Positions 1 through 8,328 of a stretch of 64,000 nucleotides of DNA are shown in pieces (position 1 is the first letter of the stretch; every line of letters begins with the position of its first letter). Below the pieces are notes generated by a model. That model was not told the DNA's origin, did no database searches, and saw only the letters and a program-made list of their open reading frames with translations. The position numbers and the translations under genes are program-made. The stretch lies in assembly GCF_017255185.1 (NCBI RefSeq), contig NZ_JAFKCZ010000010.1:1-64000 (forward strand), in the 5' to 3' direction. Origin of the DNA: Parahaliea mediterranea (lineage in GTDB: Bacteria; Pseudomonadota; Gammaproteobacteria; Pseudomonadales; Halieaceae).

Positions 1-81
1 GGGGCGGCCATGCGCAAGCTGGTACATCTGTGTTATGGCGTCCTGAAACACCAGACGCCGTACCAGCCTCAAGCGGTCTAA
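1..81 (+). mobile_element. 3' end of IS110/IS1111-type transposase (partial)
   Basis: An open frame enters from the left edge and stops at TAA (79-81). It encodes 26 residues beginning GAAMRKLVHL and continuing CYGVLKHQTPY. This matches the typical C-terminus of IS110-family transposases, where an (A)MRKLL-hydrophobic stretch is followed by YGVLK and a T-P-F/Y motif. Only the last residues of the Tnp20 domain are present, so the catalytic parts cannot be judged. The next 40 bases are probably the right end of the element, and the repeat array starts directly after them. The family call rests on this short match alone. Confidence 0.6.
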
Positions 82-125
82 GGGACCGTTTGAGGTTGGG
101 TGAGGGAGATGGTATCTACGGGGGA

Positions 126-669
126 CTGGCCCTGGTCCTGATTGGTCGAATGAATTCGACCCTACAGGGGGCTGGCCCTGACCCTGATTGGTCGAATGAA
201 TTCGGCCCTACGGGGGGTTGGCCCTGGCCCTGATTGGTCGAATGAATTCGACCCTACAGGGGGTTGGCCCTGGCCCTGATTGGTCGAATGAATTCGACCC
301 TACAGGGGGGCCGACCCTGGCCTTGACTGGTCGAATGAATTCGACCCTACAGGGGGTTGGCCCTGGCCCTGATTGGTCGAATGAATTCGGCCCTACGGGG
401 GGCTGGCCCTGGCCCTGACTGGTCGAATGAATTCGACCCTACAGGGGGGCTGGCCCTGGCCTTGACTGGTCGAATGAATTCGACCCTACAGGGGGTTGGC
501 CCTGGTCCTGATTGGTCGAATGAATTCGACCCTACGGGGGGCTGGCCCTGGCCCTGACTGGTCGAATGAATTCGACCCTACGGGGGGTTGGCCCTGGTCC
601 TGATTGGTCGAATGAATTCGGCCCTATGGGGGGCAGGGGTGTTTCATGTAGGGTCGAATTCATTCGACC
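126..669. repeat. Tandem array of 11 GTAG-type palindromes (46-bp unit) plus one inverted copy
   Basis: Eleven copies of the palindrome GGTCGAAT-GA-ATTCGACC followed by CTAC start at 144, 190, 236, 282, 329, 375, 421, 468, 514, 560 and 606. The period is 46-47 bp. The spacer (GGGGG, then TTGG or CTGG, CCCTGG and CCTGA) repeats as well, so whole units were duplicated. The copies at 190, 375 and 606 read ATTCGGCC in the right arm, which turns one stem pair into a G-T wobble. An oppositely oriented copy (GTAGG first) lies at 648-669, 14 bp beyond the stop of the OsmC-like gene. Short open frames through the array come from the repeat and are not considered genes. Confidence 0.95.
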
Positions 670-683
670 ATCGGCGCTACCGG

Positions 684-1112
684 CTACGCCGCTTCGAATT
701 CCACAATCTCATGGCTGTGGGTGATCGCCACGCCGGCCGCCCCGAGCATGATGGACGCCGAGCAATACTTCTCCGCGGACAGCTCCACCGCACGCTTGAC
801 CTGCGATTCCTTCAGCCCCACGCCGGTGACCACGAAATGCAGGTTGATCGCGGTAAACACCGCCGGCACCGCGTCCGCGCGCTCGGCCTCCAGCTCCACC
901 CGGCAGTCCACCACCTTCTGGCGCGCCTTTTTCAGCATGCCCACCACGTCGTAGGTGGAGCAGCCGCCCACGCCCAGCAGCAGCATCTCCATGGGCCGAA
1001 AACCCATGTTGCGACCGCCGAGATCCTCGGGGCCGTCCATCACTACACTGTGGCCACTGCCGGATTCGCCGATAAACATGGCGCCGTCAAGCCATTTTAC
1101 AGTTGCTTTCAT
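684..1112 (-). CDS. OsmC family protein (YhfA-like)
   Basis: The product has 142 residues starting MKATVKWLDGAMF. An upstream in-frame ATG at 1163 would add 17 unrelated residues, so the start at 1112 is preferred. The sequence has the OsmC/Ohr layout: an N-terminal beta sheet, a central helix with a Cys in GVGGCSTYDVV, and a second Cys in SAEKYCSASIML. These are the two thiols of the peroxidatic pair. Length and motifs resemble the E. coli YhfA branch, whose substrate is not well defined, rather than classical organic-hydroperoxide reductases. It is divergent from crp across a 132-bp gap, the same pairing as in other gammaproteobacteria (yhfA beside crp). Confidence 0.85.
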   Translation of the reverse strand: MKATVKWLDGAMFIGESGSGHSVVMDGPEDLGGRNMGFRPMEMLLLGVGGCSTYDVVGMLKKARQKVVDCRVELEAERADAVPAVFTAINLHFVVTGVGLKESQVKRAVELSAEKYCSASIMLGAAGVAITHSHEIVEFEAA

Positions 1113-1244
1113 GTGAAAACCTGTTCCTACGTACTGACTATCGAGGGCGCAGGAGCTTAGCACAGCATTACGCTTTTTACTTCTCGCTGCGGTGGGGTAC
1201 TATTGTGCTGATTTCCGCAGGCCGACAAGCAGGGAGCAAGTCAA

Positions 1245-1889
1245 GTGTTGAAGCCGCAGATTGTGAACGCCATCCCCAATGTGGAGAATTTTCTCCGCCA
1301 TTGCCAGCGGCGCGATTACAAGGCCAAGAGCATCATTCTCCAGGAGGGAGCCGAGAGCGATTCAATCCACCTTATTCTCGACGGGTCGGTGTCGATCCAG
1401 GTCCAGGACGAGGAAGACTCCGATCACCTGATGGTGGTGAGCTACCTCAACCCCGGGGACTTCTTCGGCGAGATGGGCCTGTTCTGCGACACCCCGGAAG
1501 TCCGCAGCGCCATGGTGGTGGCCAAGACACAGTGCGAAGTGGCGGAAATCTCCTACGAACGCTTTCACCAGATTCGCAGCCAGTACCCCGACATCCTCTT
1601 CGCCATCGCCGTGCAGATGGCCTCGCGCCTGCGCAAGACCACCCGCAAACTCAAGGACCTCGCCTTCGTCGACGTGTCCGGCCGGGTGGCCCACACCCTC
1701 CTCGACCTGTGCAAGCAACCCGACGCCATGACCCACCCCGACGGCATGCAGATCAAGGTGACCCGCCAGGAACTGGGTAAAATCGTCGGCTGCTCCCGGG
1801 AGATGGCTGGCCGGGTATTGAAGTCACTGGAAGAGGACGGCCTGGTGGCCGTGTCGGGCAAGACGATGGTGGTCTACGGCACGCGGTAG
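1245..1889 (+). CDS. crp: cAMP receptor protein, Vfr-type CRP
   Basis: The 214-residue protein has an N-terminal cyclic-nucleotide-binding domain (about residues 15-120). The phosphate-binding cassette is visible as NPGDFFGEMGLF, followed by RSAMVVAKTQCEV. A C-terminal winged helix-turn-helix (about 165-205) contains VTRQELGKIVGCSREMAGRVL, the recognition helix typical of CRP/Vfr. The length matches Pseudomonas Vfr. Translation probably starts at GTG 1245, with TTG 1248 as an alternative, behind an AGGGAGCAAG ribosome-binding region. A -10-like TACTAT sits at 1198-1203. CRP controls carbon-source genes and, as Vfr in pseudomonads, virulence and motility. Its targets here are not shown by the sequence. 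Confidence 0.92.
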   Translation: MLKPQIVNAIPNVENFLRHCQRRDYKAKSIILQEGAESDSIHLILDGSVSIQVQDEEDSDHLMVVSYLNPGDFFGEMGLFCDTPEVRSAMVVAKTQCEVAEISYERFHQIRSQYPDILFAIAVQMASRLRKTTRKLKDLAFVDVSGRVAHTLLDLCKQPDAMTHPDGMQIKVTRQELGKIVGCSREMAGRVLKSLEEDGLVAVSGKTMVVYGTR

Positions 1890-1928
1890 AGCAGAGGGTC
1901 AGGGCAATCCATCCAGCCGGGGATTGTA

Positions 1929-2117
1929 GTCGAATGAATTCGACCCTACATCAAACGCCCTGTAGGGCACGATGTATCGCGCCGCTTTTGGTCGAATGAA
2001 TTCGACCCTACATCAAACGCCCTGTAGGGCACGATGTATCGCGCCGCTTTTGGTCGAATGAATTCGACCCTACACGGGCTGGGAGCCTCTCCCCTGTAGG
2101 GTCGAATTCATTCGACC
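1929..2117. repeat. REP-like cluster of two alternating palindrome classes
   Basis: Palindromes of the GGTCGAAT-GA-ATTCGACC class start at 1929, 1991 and 2053, a 62-bp period. Between them, at 1962-1983 and 2024-2045, are copies of a second class starting GTAGGGCACGAT with right arm ATCGCGCC, which has one mismatched pair. A final GTAGG-first copy at 2096-2117 ends 2 bp after the trpC stop codon. The crp 3' end and the trpC 3' end converge on this cluster, so it may act as a bidirectional terminator or mRNA-stabilising hairpin. That role is inferred. Confidence 0.92.
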
Positions 2118-2119
2118 TT

Positions 2120-2926
2120 TCACTCCAGCCCAAACAACTCCTGCAGTTTTTCCCCGGGCTCGTCCGCGCGCATGAAAGCCTCCCCCACCAGGAAAGCGTG
2201 CACGCCGTGCTCGCGCATCAACGCCACGTCCCGCGGCGTGTGAATACCGCTTTCGGTAACCACCACCCGGTCGTCGGGGATGTGCGCCAGCAGGTCCAGG
2301 GTGGTTTCGAGCCGCATGTCGAAGGTGTGCAGGTCGCGGTTGTTAATGCCGATCAGGGGCGACGGCAGTTCCAGCGCACGCTCCAGCTCCGCCCGGTCGT
2401 GGACCTCCACCAGCGCATCCAAACCGACCTCCGCCGCGGCCGCCGCCAGCTCGCGCATCTGGTCGTCCTCCAGGGCGGCGACAATCAGCAGCACCGCATC
2501 GGCACCGATGGCCCGGGCCTCCACCACCTGGTAGGGGTCCACGGTAAAGTCCTTGCGGATCACCGGCAATTCACAGGCTCCGCGCGCCTGCTGTAAATAA
2601 GCGTCCGCGCCCTGGAAAAAATCGACATCGGTGAGCACCGAGAGGCAAGTGGCGCCGCCGGCCTGGTAGCTCGCGGCAATATCCGCGGGACGGAAATCCT
2701 CGCGGATCACCCCCTTGCTGGGAGAGGCCTTCTTGACCTCGGCGATGACCGCCGGCCGCGCCTGGGACACGCGCGCCGCCAGCGCGGCGGCAAAACCCCG
2801 GGCGGGCGACTGTTCGCTGATCCGCGACTCCAGCTGCGCCAGGCTGTCGCGGCGCCGGCGCTCGGCGACCTCCTGCCACTTGCGGTCAATGATCCGGCGC
2901 AGGATGGTGGGTGCCCGGTTGCTCAT
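2120..2926 (-). CDS. trpC: Indole-3-glycerol phosphate synthase
   Basis: The 268-residue TIM-barrel enzyme converts carboxyphenylaminodeoxyribulose phosphate to indole-glycerol phosphate in tryptophan synthesis. Diagnostic motifs are [13 protein letters not shown] (catalytic Lys and phosphate site), [12 protein letters not shown] (catalytic Lys), IGINNRDL and VVTESGI. It is monofunctional with no fused TrpF domain. Its start overlaps the trpD stop by 4 bp (2923-2926), so it is the last gene of a translationally coupled trpEGDC operon. Confidence 0.97.
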   Translation of the reverse strand: MSNRAPTILRRIIDRKWQEVAERRRRDSLAQLESRISEQSPARGFAAALAARVSQARPAVIAEVKKASPSKGVIREDFRPADIAASYQAGGATCLSVLTDVDFFQGADAYLQQARGACELPVIRKDFTVDPYQVVEARAIGADAVLLIVAALEDDQMRELAAAAAEVGLDALVEVHDRAELERALELPSPLIGINNRDLHTFDMRLETTLDLLAHIPDDRVVVTESGIHTPRDVALMREHGVHAFLVGEAFMRADEPGEKLQELFGLE

Positions 2927-3963
2927 GCGGTGTCCCTCACCATCTGGGTGAAGCCGATAAAGGACTTCAGCTTTTCCATGGCCTGCCCGGTGGCCAGCAG
3001 ATCCTCGGCCATCGCCACGCCATCGGCCAGGGTCGCGGCGAGACCCGATACATAGATCGTGGCCCCCGCGTTGAGCGCGATCATCGCGGCGGCCTTGCGC
3101 GCCCGCGGACTGCTATCGCCACCCAGCGCCGCGCGAATGATCGCCGCCGACTCCGCGGCACTCTCCACGGCGAGGCCCTCCAGGCTCTGCCGTTCCAGCC
3201 CGACATCCTCGGGGTTGATGCGATAGAGCGCCACATTGCCGTTGCGCAGCTCCGCCACCTCGGTCGTGGTGGCAATGGACAGCTCGTCCAGGCCGTCGTC
3301 GGCGTGCACCACCAGCGCGTGCTCGTGCCCCAGCGCCTTGAGTACCTGGGCCAGGGGTTCGCACAGGGCCGCGTCGAACACCCCCAGCACCTGGCGCCGC
3401 ACCCCGGCGGGGTTGGTCAGGGGGCCGAGAATATTGAACAGGGTGCGCATGCCCAGCTCCTTGCGCGGGCCCACGGCGTGGCGCATGGCGCTGTGGTGGT
3501 TGGGCGCGAACATAAAGCCCATGCCCACCTCGTCGATGCAGCGCGCGGTCTGTTCGGGCTTCAAGTCCAGCGGCACGCCCAGCTCCTCCAGCACATCGGA
3601 ACTGCCCGAGGTACTGGAGACCGAGCGATTGCCGTGCTTGGCCACCCGGGCCCCGGCCGCCGCCACCACGAAGGTGGAGGCGGTGGAGACATTGAACAGG
3701 TTGGCGCCGTCGCCGCCGGTGCCGACCAGGTCCACCAGGTGCTCGGTGGAGACCTCCACCGGCAGCGCCAGCTCGCGCATCACCCGCGCGGCGGCGGCGA
3801 TCTCATCGATACTTTCGCCCTTCATGCGCAGCGCCACCAGCATGCCGCCGATCTGCGCGTCGGTGGCGCCGCCGGTCATCACCTGGCGCATCACCGATGT
3901 CATTTGCTCCGCGTCCAGGTCCTTGTGCTGCACCCAGAGGGGCAGGGCCTGTTCGATGTTCAT
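2923..3963 (-). CDS. trpD: Anthranilate phosphoribosyltransferase
   Basis: The product has 346 residues and starts [12 protein letters not shown] at ATG 3963. The frame stays open further upstream, but that part lies antiparallel over trpG in another frame and is not native. Motifs are [15 protein letters not shown] (phosphoribosyl-pyrophosphate loop), [10 protein letters not shown] and the anthranilate-site region around [11 protein letters not shown]. It transfers phosphoribose to anthranilate. The ATG overlaps the trpG stop by 4 bp (3960-3963), and the stop overlaps the trpC start by 4 bp. No glutaminase domain is fused. Confidence 0.97.
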   Translation of the reverse strand: MNIEQALPLWVQHKDLDAEQMTSVMRQVMTGGATDAQIGGMLVALRMKGESIDEIAAAARVMRELALPVEVSTEHLVDLVGTGGDGANLFNVSTASTFVVAAAGARVAKHGNRSVSSTSGSSDVLEELGVPLDLKPEQTARCIDEVGMGFMFAPNHHSAMRHAVGPRKELGMRTLFNILGPLTNPAGVRRQVLGVFDAALCEPLAQVLKALGHEHALVVHADDGLDELSIATTTEVAELRNGNVALYRINPEDVGLERQSLEGLAVESAAESAAIIRAALGGDSSPRARKAAAMIALNAGATIYVSGLAATLADGVAMAEDLLATGQAMEKLKSFIGFTQMVRDTA

Positions 3964-4550
3964 GTTTTCGCTCCCGATTCCAGGAAATTCTGCAGCAGGT
4001 CGTGGCCATGCGCGGTGAGAATGGATTCCGGGTGGAATTGCACCCCCTCGATAGCCAACTCCCGGTGGCGCAGCCCCATGATTTCGTCCATCTCGCCGTT
4101 TTCGGTTTCGGTCCAGGCGGTAATTTCCAGGCACTCGGGCAGGCTCTCCCGATCCACCACCAGGCTGTGGTAGCGGGTGGCCTCGAAGGGCTCGCTCAGA
4201 CCGGCAAACACCCCCTGGCCGAGGTGGTGGATCGGCGAGGTCTTGCCGTGCATCACCTGTCGCGCGCGCACCACCTCGCCGCCGAAGACCTGGCCAATGC
4301 ACTGGTGGCCCAGGCAAATGCCCAGCAGCGGCAACTTGCCGGCGTAGGCGCGGATCACGTCCATGGACACCCCGGCCTCGTTGGGCGTGCACGGCCCGGG
4401 GGATATCACGATGCGCTCGGGCCTCAGCGCGGCGATGTCGTCCACCGTGATCTCGTCGTTGCGCACCACATGCACCTCGGCGCCCAGTTCGCCCAGGTAT
4501 TGCACCACGTTGTAGGTGAAGGAGTCGTAGTTGTCGATCATCAGCAACAT
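3960..4550 (-). CDS. trpG: Anthranilate synthase glutamine amidotransferase subunit
   Basis: The 196-residue class I glutamine amidotransferase starts [14 protein letters not shown]. The nucleophile Cys lies in [12 protein letters not shown] (about residue 79), and the His-Glu pair lies in [10 protein letters not shown] (about 170). [11 protein letters not shown] forms the oxyanion strand. It supplies ammonia to TrpE. It could also serve p-aminobenzoate synthesis, as PabA and TrpG are interchangeable in many bacteria, but its place inside trpEGDC supports TrpG. It is 1 nt downstream of trpE and overlaps trpD by 4 bp. Confidence 0.96.
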   Translation of the reverse strand: MLLMIDNYDSFTYNVVQYLGELGAEVHVVRNDEITVDDIAALRPERIVISPGPCTPNEAGVSMDVIRAYAGKLPLLGICLGHQCIGQVFGGEVVRARQVMHGKTSPIHHLGQGVFAGLSEPFEATRYHSLVVDRESLPECLEITAWTETENGEMDEIMGLRHRELAIEGVQFHPESILTAHGHDLLQNFLESGAKT

Positions 4551-4551
4551 G

Positions 4552-6051
4552 TCAAAGGCCTCCCGCCAGCACCATGGAAGCGGCGCGGAACATCGCCCGG
4601 GCCTTGTTGTGGGTCTCCTTCCACTCCAGCGCCGGGACCGAGTCGGCCACCACGCCGCCGCCGGCCTGCACGTAGAGGCGGCCGTCCTTGATCACCGCAG
4701 TGCGGATGGCGATGGCGGTGTCCATGTCGCCGGCCCAGGAGATATAGCCCACGGCGCCGCCGTAGACCCCGCGCTTGACCGGCTCGAGTTCGTCGATGAT
4801 CTCCATGGCGCGGATCTTGGGCGCGCCGCTCAGGGTGCCGGCCGGCAGCGTGGCCCGCAGCACATCGATGGCGGACCGCCCCGGCTGCAGGCGGCCGGTG
4901 ACGTTGGACACGATGTGCATCACGTGGGAATAGCGCTCCACCACCATCTTGTCGGTCAGCTCCACGCTGCCGGTGTCGGCGATGCGCCCCACGTCGTTGC
5001 GCCCCAGGTCGATCAACATCAGGTGCTCGGCGATCTCCTTGGGGTCCGCCAGCAACTCGGCCTCCATCGCCGCGTCCTCCTCGTCGCTGTGGCCCCGGCG
5101 ACGGGTCCCGGCGATCGGCCGCACGGTCACCTCGCCCCCTTCCAGGCGGGCCAGGATCTCCGGCGAGGAGCCGACGATGTGGAAATCCCCGAGGTCGAGG
5201 TAGTACATGTAGGGCGAGGGGTTGAGGTTGCGCAGGGCGCGATAGAGATTCAGCGGCGGCGCCGAGAACGGGACACTCATGCGCTGGGAGGGCACCACCT
5301 GCATGACATCGCCGGCGAGCACGTACTCCTTGACCCGCTCCACCGCGGCCGCGTAGCTATCGTAGGTGAAATCCGAGCTCGCCTGGCGCTCCAGCTCCTC
5401 GTCCAGGGCGGCCCCCAGCTCGACCGGCGGCAGCGGCGGCATGGGTTCCGGCAGCTTTGCCACCAGCTCCGCCAGGCGCCGTTCGGCGCTTTCCAGCGCC
5501 CCCTCCCGGGTGGGGTCGGCATTGACCACCAGCCGAATGGTGCCCGCCAGGTTGTCGAATACCAGCACTTCCTCCGACACCATCAACAGGATATCGGGCG
5601 TGCCCAGCCGGTCCGGCGGCATACCCTCGCGCAGGCGCGGCTCCACATAGCGCACGGTGTCGTAACCGAAATAGCCCACCAGGCCGCCGTGGAACACGGG
5701 GAGTGCCTTACCCGGCAGGGCCTCCACCGGCGCGCTGCGATAGCGCTGCTGGAAGGCCTCGGCGAAGGCCAGCGGATCGTCCACCTCCTCGCTCTGGGCC
5801 AGCTCACCGTCCACCCACACTTCCGCGCGCTGGCCGAACACCTTGAGCAGGGTGCGGCAGGGCAAGCCGATAATCGAGTAGCGGCCCCACTTTTCACCGC
5901 CCTGCACGGACTCGAAGAAGAAGGAATAGGGCCCCTCGGCCAGTTTGCGGTAGGTACTGACGGGGGTTTCCAGGTCGGCCAGCACCTCGGTGCTGACGGG
6001 AATACGGTTATAGTCCTGCGCGGCGAGCGCAGTAAATTCCTCGGGGGTCAT
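4552..6051 (-). CDS. trpE: Anthranilate synthase component I
   Basis: The 499-residue chorismate-using enzyme has an N-terminal regulatory domain. An early [16 protein letters not shown] stretch holds the feedback-site ES motif. The C-terminal chorismate-binding domain shows [36 protein letters not shown] and [10 protein letters not shown]. It makes anthranilate together with TrpG and is probably inhibited by tryptophan. The 500 bp upstream show no clear leader peptide with tandem Trp codons, so attenuation is not evident. rpe lies upstream on the same strand but is separated by a REP cluster. Confidence 0.97.
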   Translation of the reverse strand: MTPEEFTALAAQDYNRIPVSTEVLADLETPVSTYRKLAEGPYSFFFESVQGGEKWGRYSIIGLPCRTLLKVFGQRAEVWVDGELAQSEEVDDPLAFAEAFQQRYRSAPVEALPGKALPVFHGGLVGYFGYDTVRYVEPRLREGMPPDRLGTPDILLMVSEEVLVFDNLAGTIRLVVNADPTREGALESAERRLAELVAKLPEPMPPLPPVELGAALDEELERQASSDFTYDSYAAAVERVKEYVLAGDVMQVVPSQRMSVPFSAPPLNLYRALRNLNPSPYMYYLDLGDFHIVGSSPEILARLEGGEVTVRPIAGTRRRGHSDEEDAAMEAELLADPKEIAEHLMLIDLGRNDVGRIADTGSVELTDKMVVERYSHVMHIVSNVTGRLQPGRSAIDVLRATLPAGTLSGAPKIRAMEIIDELEPVKRGVYGGAVGYISWAGDMDTAIAIRTAVIKDGRLYVQAGGGVVADSVPALEWKETHNKARAMFRAASMVLAGGL

Positions 6052-6546
6052 CGGTGTTCCTCGGAGACGAAATGGGCGTTAACAGGTCGCGAACAGTCCC
6101 TGGCTACCATCGCCAGCAGGTGACTTCGCGCATCGACAGCAGGTCGATACTGTTGCCCGGGGCTGTTTGCACAGCGCTCTCCAGAGGTTTACAGAAGGCC
6201 CTATTTTACATAGGGACCGGTGCATGGCAACCGGCTCCGCGGCAAGAGGGGCATTCCTCCCTGTCGGGCGCGAGGCCGGCCGCTCTCTTCGGGCAATGAT
6301 CGCGCCGGGGTTTGGTCGAATGAATTCGACCCTACACGACCAGCGGCACGCCCCCCTGTAGGGTCGAATTCATTCGACCACACACGATTGGCGTCCCCCC
6401 CCCTTGTAGGGTCGAATTCATTCGACCACACACGATTGGCTCCCCCCCTTGTAGGGTCGAATTCATTCGACCACACACGATTGGTGCCCCCGACCCCGGC
6501 GCGGGGCGCGTCCCAAACGCAGCCCCACCCCACCAACGGGACGGCG
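6052..6546. other. rpe-trpE intergenic region with no gene seen
   Basis: The 495-bp gap between rpe and trpE holds a REP cluster in its upstream (rpe-side) half. About 260 bp next to trpE have no convincing ORF and presumably carry the trpE promoter. In Pseudomonas-type genomes the phosphoglycolate phosphatase gene gph usually lies here, but no trace of a HAD phosphatase was recognised. Confidence 0.6.
6314..6472. repeat. REP-like palindrome cluster, four copies
   Basis: One copy ending in CTAC lies at 6314-6335. Three copies starting with GTAGG lie at 6358-6379, 6406-6427 and 6451-6472. All four have the GGTCGAAT/ATTCGACC stem. The three same-direction copies share the flank ACACACGATTGG and a C-rich tract, with a 45-48 bp period, so they arose by tandem duplication. 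The first two copies form an inverted pair. Confidence 0.93.
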
Positions 6547-7215
6547 TCAAACGGTCGCGAGCTGCTCCCGCATCCCGGCAATCACCGCGGCGTAGTCGGG
6601 CTGGTTGAAGATGGCCGAGCCGGCGACAAAGGTGTCCGCCCCCGCCGCGGCGATCTCGGCGATATTCTTCGCCGACACGCCGCCGTCGATCTCCAGGCGG
6701 ATCTCGCGACCCGAGGCGTCGATCAGGGCCCGGGCCTCGCGCAGCTTGTCGAGGGTGGCGGGGATGAAGGACTGCCCGCCGAAGCCCGGGTTCACCGACA
6801 TCAGCAGCACCACATCCACCTTGTCCATCACGTACTTCAACACGTCGAGCCCCATGTGGGGGTTGAACACCAGGCCGCTCTTGCAACCGGCGTCGCGGAT
6901 CATCTGCAAGGAGCGATCGACATGGGTGGAGGCGTCCGGGTGGAAGGTGATCCAGCTCGCCCCCGCCTCGGCAAAATCGCCGATCAACCGGTCCACCGGA
7001 CTCACCATCAAGTGCACGTCGATGGGCGCGGTCACCCCGTGCTTGCGCAGGGCCTGGCACACCATCGGGCCGATGGTCAGGTTGGGCACGTAGTGGTTGT
7101 CCATCACGTCGAAGTGCACCACGTCGGCGCCGGCGGCCAGCACAGTGTCCACCTCTTCGCCAAGGCGGGCAAAATCGGCGGAGAGGATGGAGGGGGCGAT
7201 CAGGTAGTCGGCCAT
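6547..7215 (-). CDS. rpe: Ribulose-phosphate 3-epimerase
   Basis: The 222-residue TIM-barrel enzyme interconverts ribulose 5-phosphate and xylulose 5-phosphate in the pentose phosphate pathway. Family motifs are [14 protein letters not shown] at the N-terminus, [14 protein letters not shown] (metal-binding His and Asp), [19 protein letters not shown] and LEIDGGVS. The length is normal. It is on the same strand as trpE, about 500 bp upstream of it. Confidence 0.97.
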   Translation of the reverse strand: MADYLIAPSILSADFARLGEEVDTVLAAGADVVHFDVMDNHYVPNLTIGPMVCQALRKHGVTAPIDVHLMVSPVDRLIGDFAEAGASWITFHPDASTHVDRSLQMIRDAGCKSGLVFNPHMGLDVLKYVMDKVDVVLLMSVNPGFGGQSFIPATLDKLREARALIDASGREIRLEIDGGVSAKNIAEIAAAGADTFVAGSAIFNQPDYAAVIAGMREQLATV

Positions 7216-7331
7216 GGGTTTGCTCCGGTGAAGGTCGGTTGGGACGGTATTCTACTGGCTGCCGGGCGGGACTTCACGCCGGATCATGGGCGGATGTGAT
7301 GTGGCATGCAGGCTCTGGCAGGGCCATACTA

Positions 7332-7622
7332 ATGCCTGGTGAGGGAGGAATTTATGGCCGCCTCGCATTTGATACACTGCAGTGTGGCCGCAAGCTGAAA
7401 GCAGCGGGTCTTACTGAGCAGCAGGCTGATGCACTGGCGGAGATCATGGCGGAAGCGTTCGTTCACAATGTCGACCAATTAGTCACCAAGGACTACCTCG
7501 ACGCCCGACTTGATGCCCGCTTTGCCGAGGTGGAAGGGAAGTTCCGCCTCGTGTACTGGATGCTGGCCGTAATCATTGCCAGCACCACCATTCCCGCCCT
7601 GCACAGCCTGCTGGCCGGCTGA
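7332..7622 (+). CDS. Small coiled-coil membrane protein, CCDC90/DUF1640-like
   Basis: The product has about 96 residues. The sequence from FDTLQCGRKLKAAGLTEQQA resembles small proteins with the opening FDTxxxVxxLxxAGFxxxQA, a coiled coil and one C-terminal membrane helix. Here the coiled coil is near residues 40-70 (DARLDARFAEVEGKFR) and the helix is MLAVIIASTTIPALHSLLAG. The function of the family is unclear. The only close in-frame ATG is at 7332 and has a weak ribosome site. A much better one (GAGGGAGGAA, then ATG at 7354) is out of frame by one base and reaches a stop after 14 codons, so the 5' end may carry a frameshift. Confidence 0.55.
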   Translation: MPGEGGIYGRLAFDTLQCGRKLKAAGLTEQQADALAEIMAEAFVHNVDQLVTKDYLDARLDARFAEVEGKFRLVYWMLAVIIASTTIPALHSLLAG

Positions 7623-7650
7623 CACCGCCGCGGAAACCCGCGCTGAACGC

Positions 7651-8328
7651 CTATGCTGCTCCCAGGCGCGCATCAAGCGCCGCCAGACGCTCAGGCGTAC
7701 CAATGTCGTCCCACTGCCCCCGGTAGTGCTCGCCGCTCAACCGCCCGGCGGCGATGCCGCTATCCATCAGGGGCCGCAGCGGCGCCTTGCGGTCGGGTAC
7801 GCCGTCAAAAAAGCCCGGATCGTAGACCGCGATGCCCGAGAACGTGAGGCCGGCCGAGTGCGGGGGGCGCGCCCGCAACCGGCCATCCCCCGCCAGCTGG
7901 AAATCCCCCAGCGGGTGCTGCACCGGATTGTCCACCAGCACCAGGTGGGCGCCGCCGGCCGCCACCGGGCGGGCGGCGAGGCCGGCAAACGGGTAGTCCG
8001 TCCACACATCGCCATTCACCACCAGAAAAGGCTCTTCCCCCAGCAGGGGCAGCGCGCGCACGATGCCGCCGGCGGTCTCCAGGGGCTCGGGCTCCGGGGA
8101 AAGGGCAATGGCCGCGCCCCAGGCCCCACCATCGCCACAATAATCGGCAATTTGCTCGCCGAGATGGGCCGTGTTGACCACCATTTCGCGGATGCCCGCC
8201 GCCACCAGGCGCTCGATGTGCCAGCCCAGCAACGGCTTACCGCCCACTGGCAACAGCGGCTTGGGCGTGTGGTCGGTGAGCGGGCGCATGCGCGTACCCA
8301 GGCCCGCCGCCAGGATCATGGCCTTCAT
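7651..8328 (-). CDS. murU: N-acetylmuramate alpha-1-phosphate uridylyltransferase
   Basis: The 225-residue nucleotidyltransferase starts MKAMILAAGLGTRM at ATG 8328. The frame extends 18 residues upstream, but those lie inside amgK. The motif AAGLGTRMRPLTDHTPKPLLPV (nucleotide-binding loop and Lys) and VNGDVWTD (metal-binding Asp) mark the family. Its 4-bp overlap with an AmgK-type kinase identifies it as MurU of the anabolic MurNAc recycling pathway, which bypasses de novo UDP-MurNAc synthesis and fosfomycin inhibition in Pseudomonas. A general sugar-phosphate nucleotidyltransferase role is the alternative. Confidence 0.9.
   Translation of the reverse strand: MKAMILAAGLGTRMRPLTDHTPKPLLPVGGKPLLGWHIERLVAAGIREMVVNTAHLGEQIADYCGDGGAWGAAIALSPEPEPLETAGGIVRALPLLGEEPFLVVNGDVWTDYPFAGLAARPVAAGGAHLVLVDNPVQHPLGDFQLAGDGRLRARPPHSAGLTFSGIAVYDPGFFDGVPDRKAPLRPLMDSGIAAGRLSGEHYRGQWDDIGTPERLAALDARLGAA

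Noticed and set aside
30-600. Short ORFs encoding a repeated GRMNSTLQG and WSNEFDPTGG pattern
   Set aside because: They are translations of the palindromic DNA array in two frames, with no ribosome sites or independent protein signal.
126-669. CRISPR-like array
   Set aside because: Spacers are themselves near-identical repeats and of varying length only by one base. No cas genes are present, and the repeats are REP-type palindromes that also occur singly elsewhere.
4000-4392. Extended trpD reading frame reaching into trpG
   Set aside because: The added residues lie over trpG in a different frame. The family N-terminus MNIEQAL starts at 3963 with the usual 4-bp overlap.
6060-6300. trp leader peptide and attenuator upstream of trpE
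   Set aside because: No short ORF with tandem Trp codons followed by alternative hairpins could be found.
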